Below, piece after piece: positions 1-10,509 of a stretch of DNA of 64,000 nt. The translations under genes and the position numbers were made by a program. The notes under the pieces were generated by a model. It saw nothing but the letters and a program-made list of their open reading frames with translations. It searched no databases and was not told the DNA's origin. Origin of the DNA: Coprinellus micaceus (Eukaryota; Basidiomycota; Agaricomycetes; Agaricales; Psathyrellaceae); the NCBI GenBank assembly GCA_951394405.1, contig OX596335.1:5084001-5148000 (forward strand). Direction: 5' to 3'. Numbering within the stretch: the stretch's first letter is position 1; every line of letters begins with the position of its first letter.

Positions 1-117
1 CGTCTTTGGACACTCATCGAAGAAGTCGATGGACGTGAAGTAGCCGAAGTGTCTACTTGCGCGGTGTGTATTTCTCTGAACCTTTTCTTTCACTCTGGAT
101 ACTACTACTTTCTATGA
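1..117 (+). CDS. possible 3' end of an upstream gene (partial)
   Basis: The first frame is open from base 1 to a TGA at 115-117. Its first 20 residues have a normal protein composition (start RLWTLIEEVDGREVAEVSTC), and a GTGTGT donor-like site follows at 64. It could be the last or penultimate exon of a gene that begins before the window. No family is recognised and the evidence is weak. Confidence 0.22.
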   Translation, partial: RLWTLIEEVDGREVAEVSTCAVCISLNLFFHSGYYYFL

Positions 118-1248
118 GTATGCTTCGACGCCTCCATCGGCAATTACCAATTCATTTCTCATTTTAGCCCTTCCACTGTATGTACGATGTACGCTATCCT
201 TAGTTATCGACGCGTCCTATGTCCTCCCTCGAAGGTTCGCTTAGGCGACATTCGGTCACGTCGGTTTACATGTTCCCTTCCAGCCAAGGTCGACTGGGCT
301 GGGGTAGGAACCTCAAGGAAGGGCTCGGTGAGCTCTGTCGCACATTTTCCTTAAACAAAATACCTTGCGGCCGCATTTTGGATCACTAACCCCACGACAT
401 GCTACAAGATTGGGGAAAACGCATAGGGTACACAGTGAATGGTGATGGTGAAAACGCGGCAGTGTGGTCGCATGCAGCCAAAGAGAACGGGTGCCACCGG
501 CCGCCCATTGGTTATGTCGAAAGATTCTCCGAGAATGCGAATTAGCACAGGGTGCGTTGCCCGATCTAGGCGAAATGCGGCAAACCCTCCAAGCAATGAC
601 GTCATGGGCGCCTATCTGCACACCTCCCTTCACTGCTTTTAGCCCCGCGATTTGGTGCACCCACTCAACCTCCTCCGCCACACAGTTTCGAGGGCCTCGC
701 ACGTACATCGTGCTTACGGCTTTACCTTGAATCGTTTCGCCCTCCTGTGCGCATTCCCATGCATGGCGCAGGATCACATCCTCGAAATGGGTATTTCACT
801 TGTATAAACGTGAGCCAACGACGTTTGCCGGCCCCGGTAACGGCACAGTACGAGCACATGTGTACCTTTCCACCTGGAGCGATGTGGGTGAAACCAGATC
901 CCCCTAAAACCACAATTGGTAAGGGAGATGCTTTCGGATGTATCACCGGATTTACTGCACAACTCATCGTTTCAGGGCCACCTTCCCAGATGATCCGTGT
1001 TAGAAATGGGCAAGGAGAGATTTTTCGAAGCCTTTGGTGTACATATTCGATGTGAAATGAAGTCGTCGAGGTGTAACCCTACGCCCTTGGCGAGATTGTC
1101 CTATTTAGTGCGGCAATCACCCCACTCCTAAGGCCTCGCCGTACTGACCGGTGATACTCCGACTGCTACATTGAATCCTCATGGCGGCCTACTCTGAAGA
1201 CACAAACGCCAGGGTAGTGCTGCGGTTCTGGATCTCTAAATCTACGGT
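118..1248. other. no supported gene
   Basis: No frame here holds a convincing exon chain. Overlapping open frames at 313-777 (minus) and 747-1055 (plus) have no recognisable domain. The minus frame has a short coding-like stretch (about 600-740) that I could not extend with consistent splice sites. Confidence 0.3.
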
Positions 1249-1257
1249 TATATAAAG
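1249..1257 (+). promoter_or_regulatory. TATA box of the 1331 gene
   Basis: TATATAAAG lies about 75 bp upstream of the ATG at 1331, a normal distance for a fungal core promoter with a short 5' leader. Confidence 0.5.
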
Positions 1258-1330
1258 GATCTGACGAGGCTTTCCCCGTTGTCTTCGATTCACACCTTCC
1301 TGGACCTGTCTCCTCCGCCATCCGAAAGTC

Positions 1331-2449
1331 ATGCCTATCCCCCCTCCTCGGACCGGTGCCAACGGAGATGGACAGACGCCCAATCCATCGCATACTACAT
1401 TCAACATTACGACGAACGCAGATCAAGGAACTGTCTACAATGGAGTATTCAATGGAAACTCCTTTCATTCTGGAGCCCGTAAGCACCGCTGTCCCCCCTC
1501 CCAGGCAACATTCTTCCATCTTCGTCTAGGTGTCCCTCCACTAGGATCACAGAACGAGCTTCGACAAGCCAGCGAACAGCCCACAGGTGCGTTCAGGCAT
1601 TCACTGCCTCGCGATCCCTTCCTCAAAGTTGGAATTTCACAGGCGAACCTCCCTCGACTGCTGACGCAAATGCTACGCCTTGCACCGAAGGTGGGTTGGG
1701 CTCTGGTTTGATTTACGGATCATTCAAAGTCAAATAGGTCGACGGGAACGGGGCCAGCCAATTCAGATGCCTTCGCACAACGGAAGATACCAAGCACCAG
1801 TCGGGGCTAATCGTAGTGCTCACCATGTATCCTACGACCGCTATGGTCCTACGGAAGACTCTCGGTCTCAGTTTGAGCCATATGAGAGCCACAACCACTT
1901 GGACCGTCACCGCTCCGAGACGATGCCTGCGCAACCCTGGGCTTACGGGTACTTCCCAGAACTTCCCTTGCAACCTATCCCCAGGCCTGCACAAGGCCAC
2001 GTAGCTCAAGGTGAGGAACCTTAAATTCTGTAGCACCTTAAGCCCACACTCATCGGGCCCCCACGGAATAAGGACCCCCTCCACGCCATGCTGCAGTCCC
2101 TCCCTATGCGCAGCCACCGCGCCCGCGTGGAGTCAGCATGCCAATCGCTCGTCCCCTCGACTGCGCGCAGCAACAATCGCCGATGCATAGTCCCACTTCC
2201 ATCCCACAGTCGGGTTCAGCCCACTATTTCACGCATCAAGGCAGCGAACCAGAGGCCATACAACATCTATACGTCCCCACTCCCTTGCTAACGCCAACGA
2301 GCTATCACGCGGACTCGGCCGTCAGTAGTGGGCCTCCGACGCCGAACGGCATGCCCTACCCTTCACACCTGCCAGGAAAGCTAAGCGCGTGGGCTTCGGA
2401 AGACCCTGATTTCCCTCAGGCTATTCATATCCGATCCCCCAGGCACTAA
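1331..2449 (+). CDS. motif-array protein, class A (TVYNGVFNG motif, Pro-rich tail)
   Basis: Exons 1331-1478, 1530-1586, 1643-1690, 1738-2010 and 2097-2449 join in one frame to give 292 residues; all four introns are phase 1. I do not recognise the family. The N-terminus has a stretch starting TTFNITTNADQGTVYNGVFNGN (about residues 22-43, written here as a pattern of Asn/Gly spaced by beta-prone residues). The same stretch occurs in the 3061 gene. The remaining 245 residues are a disordered tail rich in Pro, Ser, His, Tyr and Gln. There is no signal peptide, membrane segment or enzyme domain. The start is the first ATG after the TATA box. It is the first member of a same-strand array that ends at a NACHT gene at 29.2 kb. 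A role as a cytoplasmic self-assembling signalling protein is inference only. Confidence 0.6.
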
Positions 2450-3060
2450 CGCACGGTGCCCCCCGATTCTACGATCGCTTGTCTTCTGCCCTGCTATTTA
2501 CCTCATGTGCGAATCGATATTGCGTACGTACATTGCTCTGCAGTGCAGGGCTACTGCACTACCCTGTGTCACATCAGTTTATCTCCCAGAACGCAGCCAT
2601 GTGCAGTAATGTGCTATGCTGGAGCGAATCTTCTATTACGGGCGAAGCACGCTTCTTCCCGGTGTTGATCGCAGTACGTTTTGGATTATTCGGTCGGCCA
2701 GGATGAAGGTACCGGCGTTTCATAGCTTGTAAATTGTGGCCAGCTTGAAATATGGACCCAGGAGGTCTGGCGGATTTTGCAACTTCGCCTTGCCCGGGGT
2801 TTACTCGGTGGACACACCGGTGGGCGCTAATTGATTGATGCAAGACGCATGGAGCAAGTCCGGCCGGGGATGTGAATTTATACAAGTACGATCACTTCCC
2901 CCAGCGAGGGTTTAATGCCTCCACTACACCCCTATCACATAAATACGGCTGACACGTAGTGGTGCACAGTTCCCCTTGGCTCCTTTCCGCTGCTCCCGCC
3001 CATCTGCTTCCCCCGGCCACATGCCCATTGGTGTCCCAAGAAACGTGTCGTTTCTGTGCG
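2450..3060. other. intergenic, no gene seen
   Basis: This is 3' flank of the 1331 gene and promoter of the 3061 gene. An ATAAATA element near 2939-2945 is the only core-promoter-like site. The open frames here lack recognisable domains. Confidence 0.4.
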
Positions 3061-3669
3061 ATGTCCGCCTACGCTCAGCAGCTCCGACCACTGGAGTTCA
3101 TGCCCGGGGCACAGAATGCTTCCTTCGGAAAGGTGGACCTACAGAATGCTGGACGCGACATATATGACTTTCGGCAAACCACGGTGACCCACCCTCAACC
3201 GCCCGCGACCTTCAACATTACCACCAGCGCGGCGAATGGCACAGTTTATAACGGCGTATTTAATGGGAACGAGTTTTATTCAGGATACGGTGGTGAGTAC
3301 GCCATTTAGATGGGAAGGACAATGCTAAGTGTCGAGGTCTTAGCCCATGGGATGAGGCCAGCGCCATGCCACGAGCCGCCGCGTCAGTATACGCCCTCCA
3401 CATATCACCCTGACGGGTCGGAGGATCCAGAACGCCCCTTTTACCACACCTTATCGCCCTATGACTTCCCCTCTCCACGTCGGATGAAGCAGAAGCAATG
3501 GATTCGGCGACACTGGACCACTCATGAACCTCCACAACAGAACGCTCGGTACTACGGGAACGAACCCGTCTGGACGTCGCCTATACCATGTGCCGAGACC
3601 GAATGGCTGCATCGAGGCGGGTACCCAAGACCCATGGATCCGCAATCTAGATACTTCTATTCTCAATGA
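3061..3669 (+). CDS. motif-array protein, class A, short paralogue
   Basis: Two exons, 3061-3292 and 3344-3669, separated by a 51-nt phase-1 intron, encode 185 residues. Around residues 49-71 the sequence ATFNITTSAANGTVYNG followed by VFNGNEF is almost the same as in the 1331 gene. This is the only conserved block. The tail is rich in Pro, Tyr, Arg and His. The ATG at 3061 is preferred to an upstream in-frame ATG-less extension because it lies about 120 bp after an ATAAATA element. No catalytic motif is visible. It is probably a tandem duplicate of the 1331 gene in which the tail has diverged. Confidence 0.6.
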
Positions 3670-4094
3670 ATGCCCTGATGTGCTGAGCAGTTGACTTACA
3701 ATTTCAGGTCGAGCTTCGCATAATTTGGCATGCATCACCCGATTCTTTAGACTTTCCTCAGAGCATGTGCTGTTCTCGTCTAAGATATGGTACGCTCCCC
3801 CATGTTATTTTCCTTCGATATATTCCAGTGGTCACTAGGTACAGACCACATACAGGCATTGTTCGTCTCAAACTTGAATACTGAATTGTGATAAGATAAG
3901 ATTTGATATTGATCGGATTCTTCGCCGCTGCCAGATATATATTGGGTACCTGATCCTCGTCAATGTTTTGCTATTGAATCCTGGCCCTGCATTACGCAAA
4001 CGTCTTCCGTAGGCACGCAGGATATTGCCCGGGCAATTCCTGGCTCCTGATGTTCCGCTTGTTCCTCCTTAAAGTTCCAGCATATCATGCGGGA
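3670..4094. other. AT-richer spacer, no gene seen
   Basis: AT-rich stretch (for example 3880-3950) with no exon chain. Confidence 0.4.
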
Positions 4095-4790
4095 ATAAAT
4101 ATTCGCGGACGCGGCGCACAGGCATTTCGGCTACGTTCAACGTCGCAGCAAATTATCCTATGGCCTTACTGCTCAAGAGGTGTGCCAGTGGAGGGCGCTT
4201 CGGAGTTTGAAAACGTTTGTAGGACACCGTTGGATGACGACACGACTATCACCAACTCCAGCGAGATCCCCTTCTTCCCTCAACTGGACCCTTCACACCA
4301 ACCTCACTGCTATACCACGCCTCATGCCATTTTATAGCTTGCGGCGTCACAACTACACAGCGTGACAGGCAATTGTAGGCAGGGATATGAACAGGCTCCA
4401 CTGGCGCCTATCACTCTTCAATTGCTCGTAGACACATGGCCCATCCGAGTATTTGGCCTGGCAGTTTTACCGATTCGCTCGGCACCCGCACACCATATAC
4501 TTGCATCTCTGCCCCGCTTCGCCCTTTCTCGGCTTTTAATGTCTCTGGGTAACGCTTAGCGATCGGGCCATGATATCAGGGCCCTTTCCCGTTGGTCGGC
4601 CCACCTGATGCCTGGGGTGAGCCTTCCTTTTCTGTTGCAGGGACCACTATTTCGATCAGTTTCACCTCACGCCTCGAGGCGGTCATTTGACGCGCCGCTA
4701 AATGTCGCCTATTCACTGTCAACTTCAACGTACCCTCAACCTCGTCCACCCCAATGGGAGGCTTCACCAAGGTCTGAAGGTAGTGCCTAG
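4095..4790 (+). pseudogene. decayed copy of a class A motif-array gene
   Basis: Between about 4120 and 4300 short blocks recall the 6726 gene. GVPVEGASEFENV resembles GAPVVNGAFNGVQYN, and a little further SEIPFFP (4260-4281) matches SEIPYFP in exon 2 of the 6726 gene almost base for base. Downstream, a frame rich in Pro/Tyr/Gln (about 4720-4790) recalls the usual tail. No continuous splice chain with a start codon can be built, so I read it as a broken paralogue. The similarity is short; chance cannot be excluded. Confidence 0.3.
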
Positions 4791-5018
4791 AAACACTCTT
4801 ATCCCCTACTCCTACTACGAACCCCCGGCCCGGGGTTGGCTGGGCCTAACTCAGCCACCGGTTCGGCCACAAAGACGGTGGGCGCTTGCAATGGTATGGA
4901 TCCGCGCCAGGTATAGCCGAGTAGTCCGGTTTCTGCCAAGAGCTACGCCAAATAATATTGTGGCGCTCTCAGAGACAAAGGTACTTGGTATCCCTTTTAC
5001 TTTTGACTCTTGTTTACC

Positions 5019-5028
5019 ATATAAAAGG
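5019..5028 (+). promoter_or_regulatory. TATA box of the secreted-protein gene
   Basis: ATATAAAAGG lies about 90 bp upstream of the ATG at 5116. The leader between them is pyrimidine-rich, as in highly expressed fungal genes. Confidence 0.6.
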
Positions 5029-5115
5029 CCTCTCTCTGAATCATATCATCCACATCGACTCCTGACTTTGGTAAAGACTCTACTACAGAGCTCCCTCATT
5101 CACCTCCTATCAACA

Positions 5116-5927
5116 ATGCGCTTTCTATCCAGCTTTTTCCTTACCTTGGTAGCCCTCAGTGGCATCCTTGTCTCCTCCCACCCTACGACTGGGGTTCCGA
5201 GCGAGCTGGCGGTCCGAGCGGATGGAGACGTCTCACTACTCCCTGCTCGCGAAGCCGTCTACCTCCCTGTGGAAACGGAACTCGAGCTCAGGGAATTGAA
5301 AGAGACGTTTGCCCTTGTCAAGCGAGACACCCTGGACGCTCGTAACCCTGTCCTAATCAGGCTCGTAGCCCAAGCAGTCGTCACCATCGTGCGCGGAATT
5401 ATCCAAGCCGTGGCTGAGGATAAATTGGTACGCTCTACATCGTAAAGTGGGGGCCGACTGTTTAACTGAGCCTGAATGTCTTGCTAGGCCCGGGCTGAGT
5501 TTACGGCGAACTTTATTCAGTTGGCGATGGGCAACTATCCGCAGTTCAACTGGGTCATCTGCCATGTTGATCATGTCACTCTCTTCGACGGTGTCAAAGA
5601 CGAAGACTGGGGTCATGGCCACGAGGAGTTTGACATTACGATCGGAGGAACCATTGGGTACGCTACCTTTCGTGCCCCCCTGTACCAGATCACTTGACTG
5701 ACATCTCCCCCCTATTCGCCCTAGGTATGAGATTTACTGGTTTACCTCTGGCACTTTCGTGCGCCTCCAAGACGGTGGATACCTCAACGTAAGCCTGACT
5801 ACCGTCGACGAAGGGCGTGAAGTATGCTCACAATGACTTCTAGTGGGCCTATGGTGGGAACATCTTCTCCAGGATCGATACAGACAATCCCCAGAGCGCC
5901 ACTGTTGTTTTCGGCCCCACGACCTGA
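5116..5927 (+). CDS. small secreted protein, 209 residues
   Basis: Exons 5116-5427, 5488-5657, 5725-5788 and 5844-5927 join in frame to 209 residues. The N-terminus is a clear signal peptide (MRFLSSFFLTLVALSGILVS, cleavage near residue 20). After a linker with a possible KR cleavage site (about residue 73) comes a compact domain. Its marks are NWVICHVDH, a WGHGHEEFDI block, IGGTIGYEIYW and a C-terminal GGYLNWAYGG. The pattern of Trp, Gly and His is like secreted proteins common in Agaricomycetes. It resembles families annotated as domains of unknown function (possibly DUF7888-like, from memory). No catalytic residues are recognised. It is unrelated to the neighbouring motif-array genes and probably sits among them by chance. 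The gene model is strong because TATA, signal peptide and all splice phases agree. Confidence 0.75.
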
Positions 5928-6725
5928 GTGCAATTTCTGTGACGCCGCGAACCTTTCCTTCTTGGTCTTTTTAATTCCTCCTTGCTTCTCTGCTCGATAT
6001 TCCTCTCCACTGGGTCATATGATAAAGTATTGTTAAAGGATCGAGAATCAACGCCACCGACACTTTCTGACGCGAAGCCTGGAGAGATTCCCCGAGTTCG
6101 TCATGTGTCAGAATCACGCAGCTTCCTCGTGTTAGCTACTGAATCGGTAAAGAAGAATATTTTCTCAGTCCATCCGAGCAATCCGTTCACTGCCTCAAGC
6201 GTCACTGGGACGACCCTTGGGTGACACCCTTATGCTGTTGAGCGATCTCACTCACAAAGCATTTCATAGCATTTAGCAAAGCGCGCAGGTCTCCTCGCGA
6301 GGTGCCCTACTTGTGTCGCCGTGGTCTCGTGAGTGGCAATTATAATGAAACCTTTCTGGAAGCGGTGAACATATTTCAAGTGTCGGGAGCGAAGCCACCT
6401 ACGGCGCTAAAAGTGGTGCGAGACACCTTCGGGGAAGTATCGATAGTACTTCTTGTCGCTGAAGCCACGCCCCAATGTTCATGAAGGGCAGTGCGTTACC
6501 GTATACGATCCCATTCTGCTCGCTTCTTCACAACACATGGTTGTCACGGCTCACTTTCTTATCGTCACTTAATCTCGATCAGGGTTGTGGGTGAATCGGA
6601 GATCATCGCATGCCGTAAATGCAGTCGCGACATTCATTACTGTCGATGTCACGTACACCTTTCCTCTTGAGCGCCCTCTCCCAAAGCCCATCTCCGTCCT
6701 TTCAAGCATTCGCCCCGTTCGAGCC
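5928..6725. other. intergenic, no gene seen
   Basis: Holds the 3' flank of the secreted-protein gene and the promoter of the 6726 gene. Short open frames only. Confidence 0.4.
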
Positions 6726-7706
6726 ATGTCCCTGAACACACCCACCTTCAATAACTCCGGGCACATCCAGGGAAATATTAATCAGTACAGCATAAGTGGC
6801 CCATACAGTGACAACCGTTGCACGGATAGCAGGGACACCCACCACCACCATAACGCGCCTGTGTATAATTATTCGACCAACGCGAATGGCGCCCCCGTAG
6901 TAAATGGAGCGTTCAACGGCGTGCAATACAACATATCGCCGCCTCCGCAGAGTGAGTCCCCTTCCTCTCCACCGACCGACCGACTAACCGGCACCCCCTC
7001 CGCGCAAGGCCAACGCAGCGAGATCCCCTACTTCCCTATGAACCCCCAACAATTTACCCAAGATCCTGAGGCAATGGAAGGTGAGTTCCTCGCTAGCCGC
7101 CCTGCTCATCAAACTGCCTACGGAAGGTTAACTGCATCCTTTAATCAGATTCCCCCCCCGGTCGCGGTGTCCCCCAAGTCAACCAGGGGTACCAACCCCG
7201 GTCCAGAAGTGGAGACAGCGAGTCAGGTGGGTCCCTTAATCTCTGCTATTTGTTTGTAGCATGCCAATTTTGACACCCACGATGAAGACATTTTCGAGCT
7301 CTACAACCAACCGCCCAACACGCAGTGGGGTCCAGCTGACAACCGGTACCCGGGTTCTCACCCTACGCGCCCGGGTCCTGCTCCCAACCAGAACCCCTCC
7401 AGAAGCTATACCACCCCCATGCCCCAGGGCCATGCCGCACCCTCATATAATCCGTATCCACCACACCAGTGGTCAGACCCTGTTGTACCACGGTATCCAC
7501 ACTATTCCAGTCCCCCCAACACCGGGGCGAACGTATATTCGGCCGGACACCCCGACCCCAGAGCTCAGCCTAGGGTGTTCACCGCTAACAATGGCTTCAA
7601 TAGGCCTCAAGACGCCAGGCCCTCCAGGCGCGAAACGAATCCCTTCGTACGGATGATCGAGGACGAGAAGAGGAACACCGAGAAGCCCCAGGGCTACTTC
7701 CAATGA
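6726..7706 (+). CDS. motif-array protein, class A variant (VVNGAFNGVQYN)
   Basis: The ATG at 6726 opens MSLNTPTFNNSGHIQGN, then a His-rich patch and VYNYSTNANGAPVVNGAFNG (about residues 42-61), a relaxed version of the class A motif. A 57-nt intron (6952-7008) is supported by GTGAGT. The block SEIPYFPMNP follows. A last exon, 7260-7706, gives a Pro/Tyr/Asn-rich tail ending at TGA 7704-7706. The middle is uncertain: removing the GTGAGT intron at 7081-7148 leaves exon 7149-7227 in the wrong phase for the last exon. Keeping 7081-7148 as coding restores it. Either 7081-7148 is retained or there is a small indel. Function is unknown. It belongs to the same-strand array with the genes at 1331 and 3061. 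Confidence 0.5.
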
Positions 7707-8558
7707 GAATACCGGGGAGTTGTCCGCCTGTCGCGTCCGTCCTCTATGAACGTTTCTGCTCCCAACATCTGAACCCCACGCACTTCACCGCTCACAATTA
7801 TGACAGCCCCTACGCAAATACGCAGCGACGACGGTCGATGATATCCTAGCATAAACTACTATAACGGTACCACACCTCTTCATTCCTTGGTCACAGTCCC
7901 CAAAATCATTACCAACCTCCCGATAACTACCTAGATTTTACATGTAATGCAAGGCTTCTTCCTCAGCCTCGAGACCAATTCTTATTCTTATTCATACTAC
8001 CGTAGATGCGCGCCGTAAACAGATCTCGAAGCTGTTGCAAGGTGTATCCTGCCTGGCACAACGTGGCGGCGATTGACGCCCTTGTTCTCTGTTCGGCACA
8101 AATAATTCCGCTGGTATGTGGGTGCATTGTGGGTCCCTGAATCAAATTCCAGTTCATCACATTCTGAAGAACCAGCCCACGAAGAGGGAACTTTGCTCGA
8201 GCTTTTGTTCTGGTTCCAATGCCCTTGTTCTCGGTCGAGGCGTCTCAAGGCCCGAACACATCCGGAAATCAAACGGGAAGCTTCACTTAGCAACTGCCTT
8301 GAGTCGTGGGCGGACCTACACGCGGTGGTCCCGATCTATCATGCAATGACAATAGGGGTGGGCGGTGGAGGGATTCCCCCTGCTGCCTCAGAGGGACAGG
8401 AAGCCTTGTATAAACGGACTCGCCGTTCAGTGCTACGCACTTCCACATCCACCCCCTCTCCAAGTTGAAGCTTTTCGAACCAGCTCTCCAACACGATACT
8501 CCCTATCACATCACTTCCTCACTCCCCCTTACTCGACACCTTGACCATATTCTGGAAT
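7707..8558. other. intergenic, no gene seen
   Basis: No exon chain is supported. An open minus frame at 7997-8293 has no recognisable domain. Confidence 0.35.
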
Positions 8559-9455
8559 ATGGATAAAGGGGTGCACTACTACCCTGGCGTGAGGAACGTC
8601 AGGGCCAATGATTCGAGTATATTACACCACGGCAGCTCGCACGTAAGTAGTCGATTATTGGTGGTGCGTACGATGGCTAAGCCGCGACGCAATCATTGAC
8701 AGGCCCCAGATGAAAATGTCAGCTATTACGCTAACGCAGATGGAATCCACCTGAACGGGGACCTGAACATAACACACTATGCAAATAGCGGGGGCACTGG
8801 GTCAAAAGTCCCCAAGTCCTCTGAAGCGTCGCCTCCCAACCGACCCCAGCCCAATCCACTCCAAGACGCTCAGCCCGCTTCCCTTGCACCTAGGCCTACT
8901 GAGTATGCACAACGGGCGGCACCGTCAGCAGCGGGGAAAAAGCCTCTCCGGCCAAAGCCAGCGCCTCCGCCGAAATACAGCGTTGGGGTCCTGCTGGCCG
9001 TTCATGCACAACGCCATCTCAGCGCAGCCAAACTGGAGGCGATCGGAAGAGAGTTGAGGAAGGCGAGGCGAAGCATCAGAGACGATATGTGGATCGCCCA
9101 GGTCGGATTCATGCACGGGAGGGAGAGATTCAAAGGCCAGGTCAAGGAGCCAGGATTGTACGGACGCGAGCACCAAATTATCTTGACACAACGCCAGCGA
9201 TACCACGTTTCCACAGGAAACATTGTGGAAACATGCTCGAAAGGCGGAGCGTATTTCCTTTGTGAGTCCCGGGGAAACATAGCAAAGGCATGCAGCGGGC
9301 CATTCCTTTGTTTTGCCACCAAAACATGGCCTGAATGCTTTGACCATGTTTCCGGCGGAGACACACAGGAAGCATGTGAGGCATTTCCGGCACGTTTCCA
9401 GCATGTTTCCTCTGGGAACACGGTAACCGTGGTCCTGTGTGATCACGGTCCTTGA
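8559..9455 (+). CDS. motif-array protein, class C (ENVSYY/LNITHYAN), 3' part uncertain
   Basis: Exon 1 is 8559-8642 (28 codons) and exon 2 opens at 8703 after a 60-nt phase-0 intron. Residues 32-56 contain ENVSYYANADG and LNGDLNITHYANSGG. The 12108 gene has the same two blocks and the same phase-0 intron between VxHHG and the motif, so the first two exons are well supported. A Pro-rich linker and a basic helical stretch (LSAAKLEAIGRELRKARR) follow. From about 9200 the frame runs through repeated GTTTCC/GGAAAC sequence and is probably not normal coding DNA. The stop at 9453-9455 may therefore be wrong, and the true gene may splice into the open frame at 9514. Function unknown. Confidence 0.45.
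9205..9430. repeat. GTTTCC / GGAAAC inverted-word repeat tract
   Basis: About eight copies of TGTTTCC or its complement GGAAACA occur in 225 bp, spaced irregularly and in both orientations. Long frames stay open on both strands through it. It interrupts what may be one gene. Confidence 0.5.
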
Positions 9456-9513
9456 TCCCTGGGGGATCAGCCAGAGGAGCTTTAACAAGCTCTTGCGCCG
9501 TTTGTCAAGAGAG

Positions 9514-10509
9514 ATGGGAACATTCCATAGGGTACTCACCTGGGGGACGCGGGCGGAGAAAATTACACCGTCGTACGATCCTCCCGACGGTTCAGCCGGG
9601 AGGGCGTTCCATGGCCCTTCCCGGAGTGGAGCTCTCGAAATCAAGAATGTGGGGTCCTCGGGCAATGCCAAGATTTCCGTCAAAGCTTCGAACCACTTAG
9701 CTACCAAAGACGGGCCAAACTACATGAGAACGCAGCACGATTTCGAGGTACGTACGGCGTCCCACAATCACGGGTTCAAAGCTGAATTTAGCGTCCAGAT
9801 CGGGGACGAGGACGAGTTGAATGGCGCGCAGTCCGTCTCTTTTCAAAAGGTTTCGTTTCAGGGCCCACAGGGATATCGCTTGAACGAGGCCAAAGTCTGC
9901 GCCCAATCGAGTGTCGCCTGTAACTTCACCGTGTACCAGCCGAGCGAAAGGGGCCCAGTGGAGTCAGATGGCCAGTACGAGGAGACCAAGACGGATACCA
10001 AGAAGAAGTCAAATACGAAGGATCTCATGGCCGAGGGTTCGAACCGTGGTGCAAAAGTTCAGTTCAAAGCCGGTCAAATGACCGGTGAGGAGAACGCCAC
10101 TTCGCAGAAATTCACGCGCAATGCGCTCCGTATCGATGTCGAAACTGCCAGCCTGGGTTCAGATAGTGCCTCAATCACCTATACGCCAGCGAACCCCGAA
10201 CTCGACAGGAAGAAGCTCTTCGTGAAAGGGGTGGATCTTCCAAAAGTCGCAATGTCCCCTATCCATGAATCGGAACCGTTGGGAGCCATCACGATCAGAA
10301 CCTTCGCGTCATGGACCTCTGATGAAGAGGCCCCAATGGGAAAACTAGGGTATGGGCGGCGTTTGGTGCGTTGGGGAGGACTCGGTGTCGCCAATGAGAT
10401 GCCTGTGTACAGGGTGCATGCCGACGCGGTCTTATGCACAGAGGTGACCTTTGAGCGAGGCACAACGGATGAATATAATCTCGCCGTAGACGTTACTGAG
10501 GACTTCTAG
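9514..10509 (+). CDS. unrecognised protein, 331+ residues, intronless
   Basis: The frame is open from 9427 to TAG at 10507-10509; the first ATG is 9514. The protein has alternating polar/hydrophobic strands (for example AKISVKAS, FKAEFSVQI, SVSFQKVSFQ, LRIDVETAS). A Lys-rich loop lies near the middle, and a conserved-looking C-terminal third holds GYGRRLVRWGGLG. This reads like a beta-sandwich fold, but I do not recognise a family. No signal peptide is seen. An intronless kilobase frame is unusual among these intron-dense neighbours. It could be the last exon of the 8559 gene, cut off by the repeat tract at 9205-9430; an exon beginning at the CCAG before 9475 would fit. If so, it would be the only array member with a folded C-terminal domain. 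Confidence 0.5.
   Translation: MGTFHRVLTWGTRAEKITPSYDPPDGSAGRAFHGPSRSGALEIKNVGSSGNAKISVKASNHLATKDGPNYMRTQHDFEVRTASHNHGFKAEFSVQIGDEDELNGAQSVSFQKVSFQGPQGYRLNEAKVCAQSSVACNFTVYQPSERGPVESDGQYEETKTDTKKKSNTKDLMAEGSNRGAKVQFKAGQMTGEENATSQKFTRNALRIDVETASLGSDSASITYTPANPELDRKKLFVKGVDLPKVAMSPIHESEPLGAITIRTFASWTSDEEAPMGKLGYGRRLVRWGGLGVANEMPVYRVHADAVLCTEVTFERGTTDEYNLAVDVTEDF

Noticed and set aside
8925..9707. 260-codon minus-strand open frame
   Set aside because: It is antisense to supported exons and stays open mainly because of the symmetric GTTTCC/GGAAAC words. No domain.
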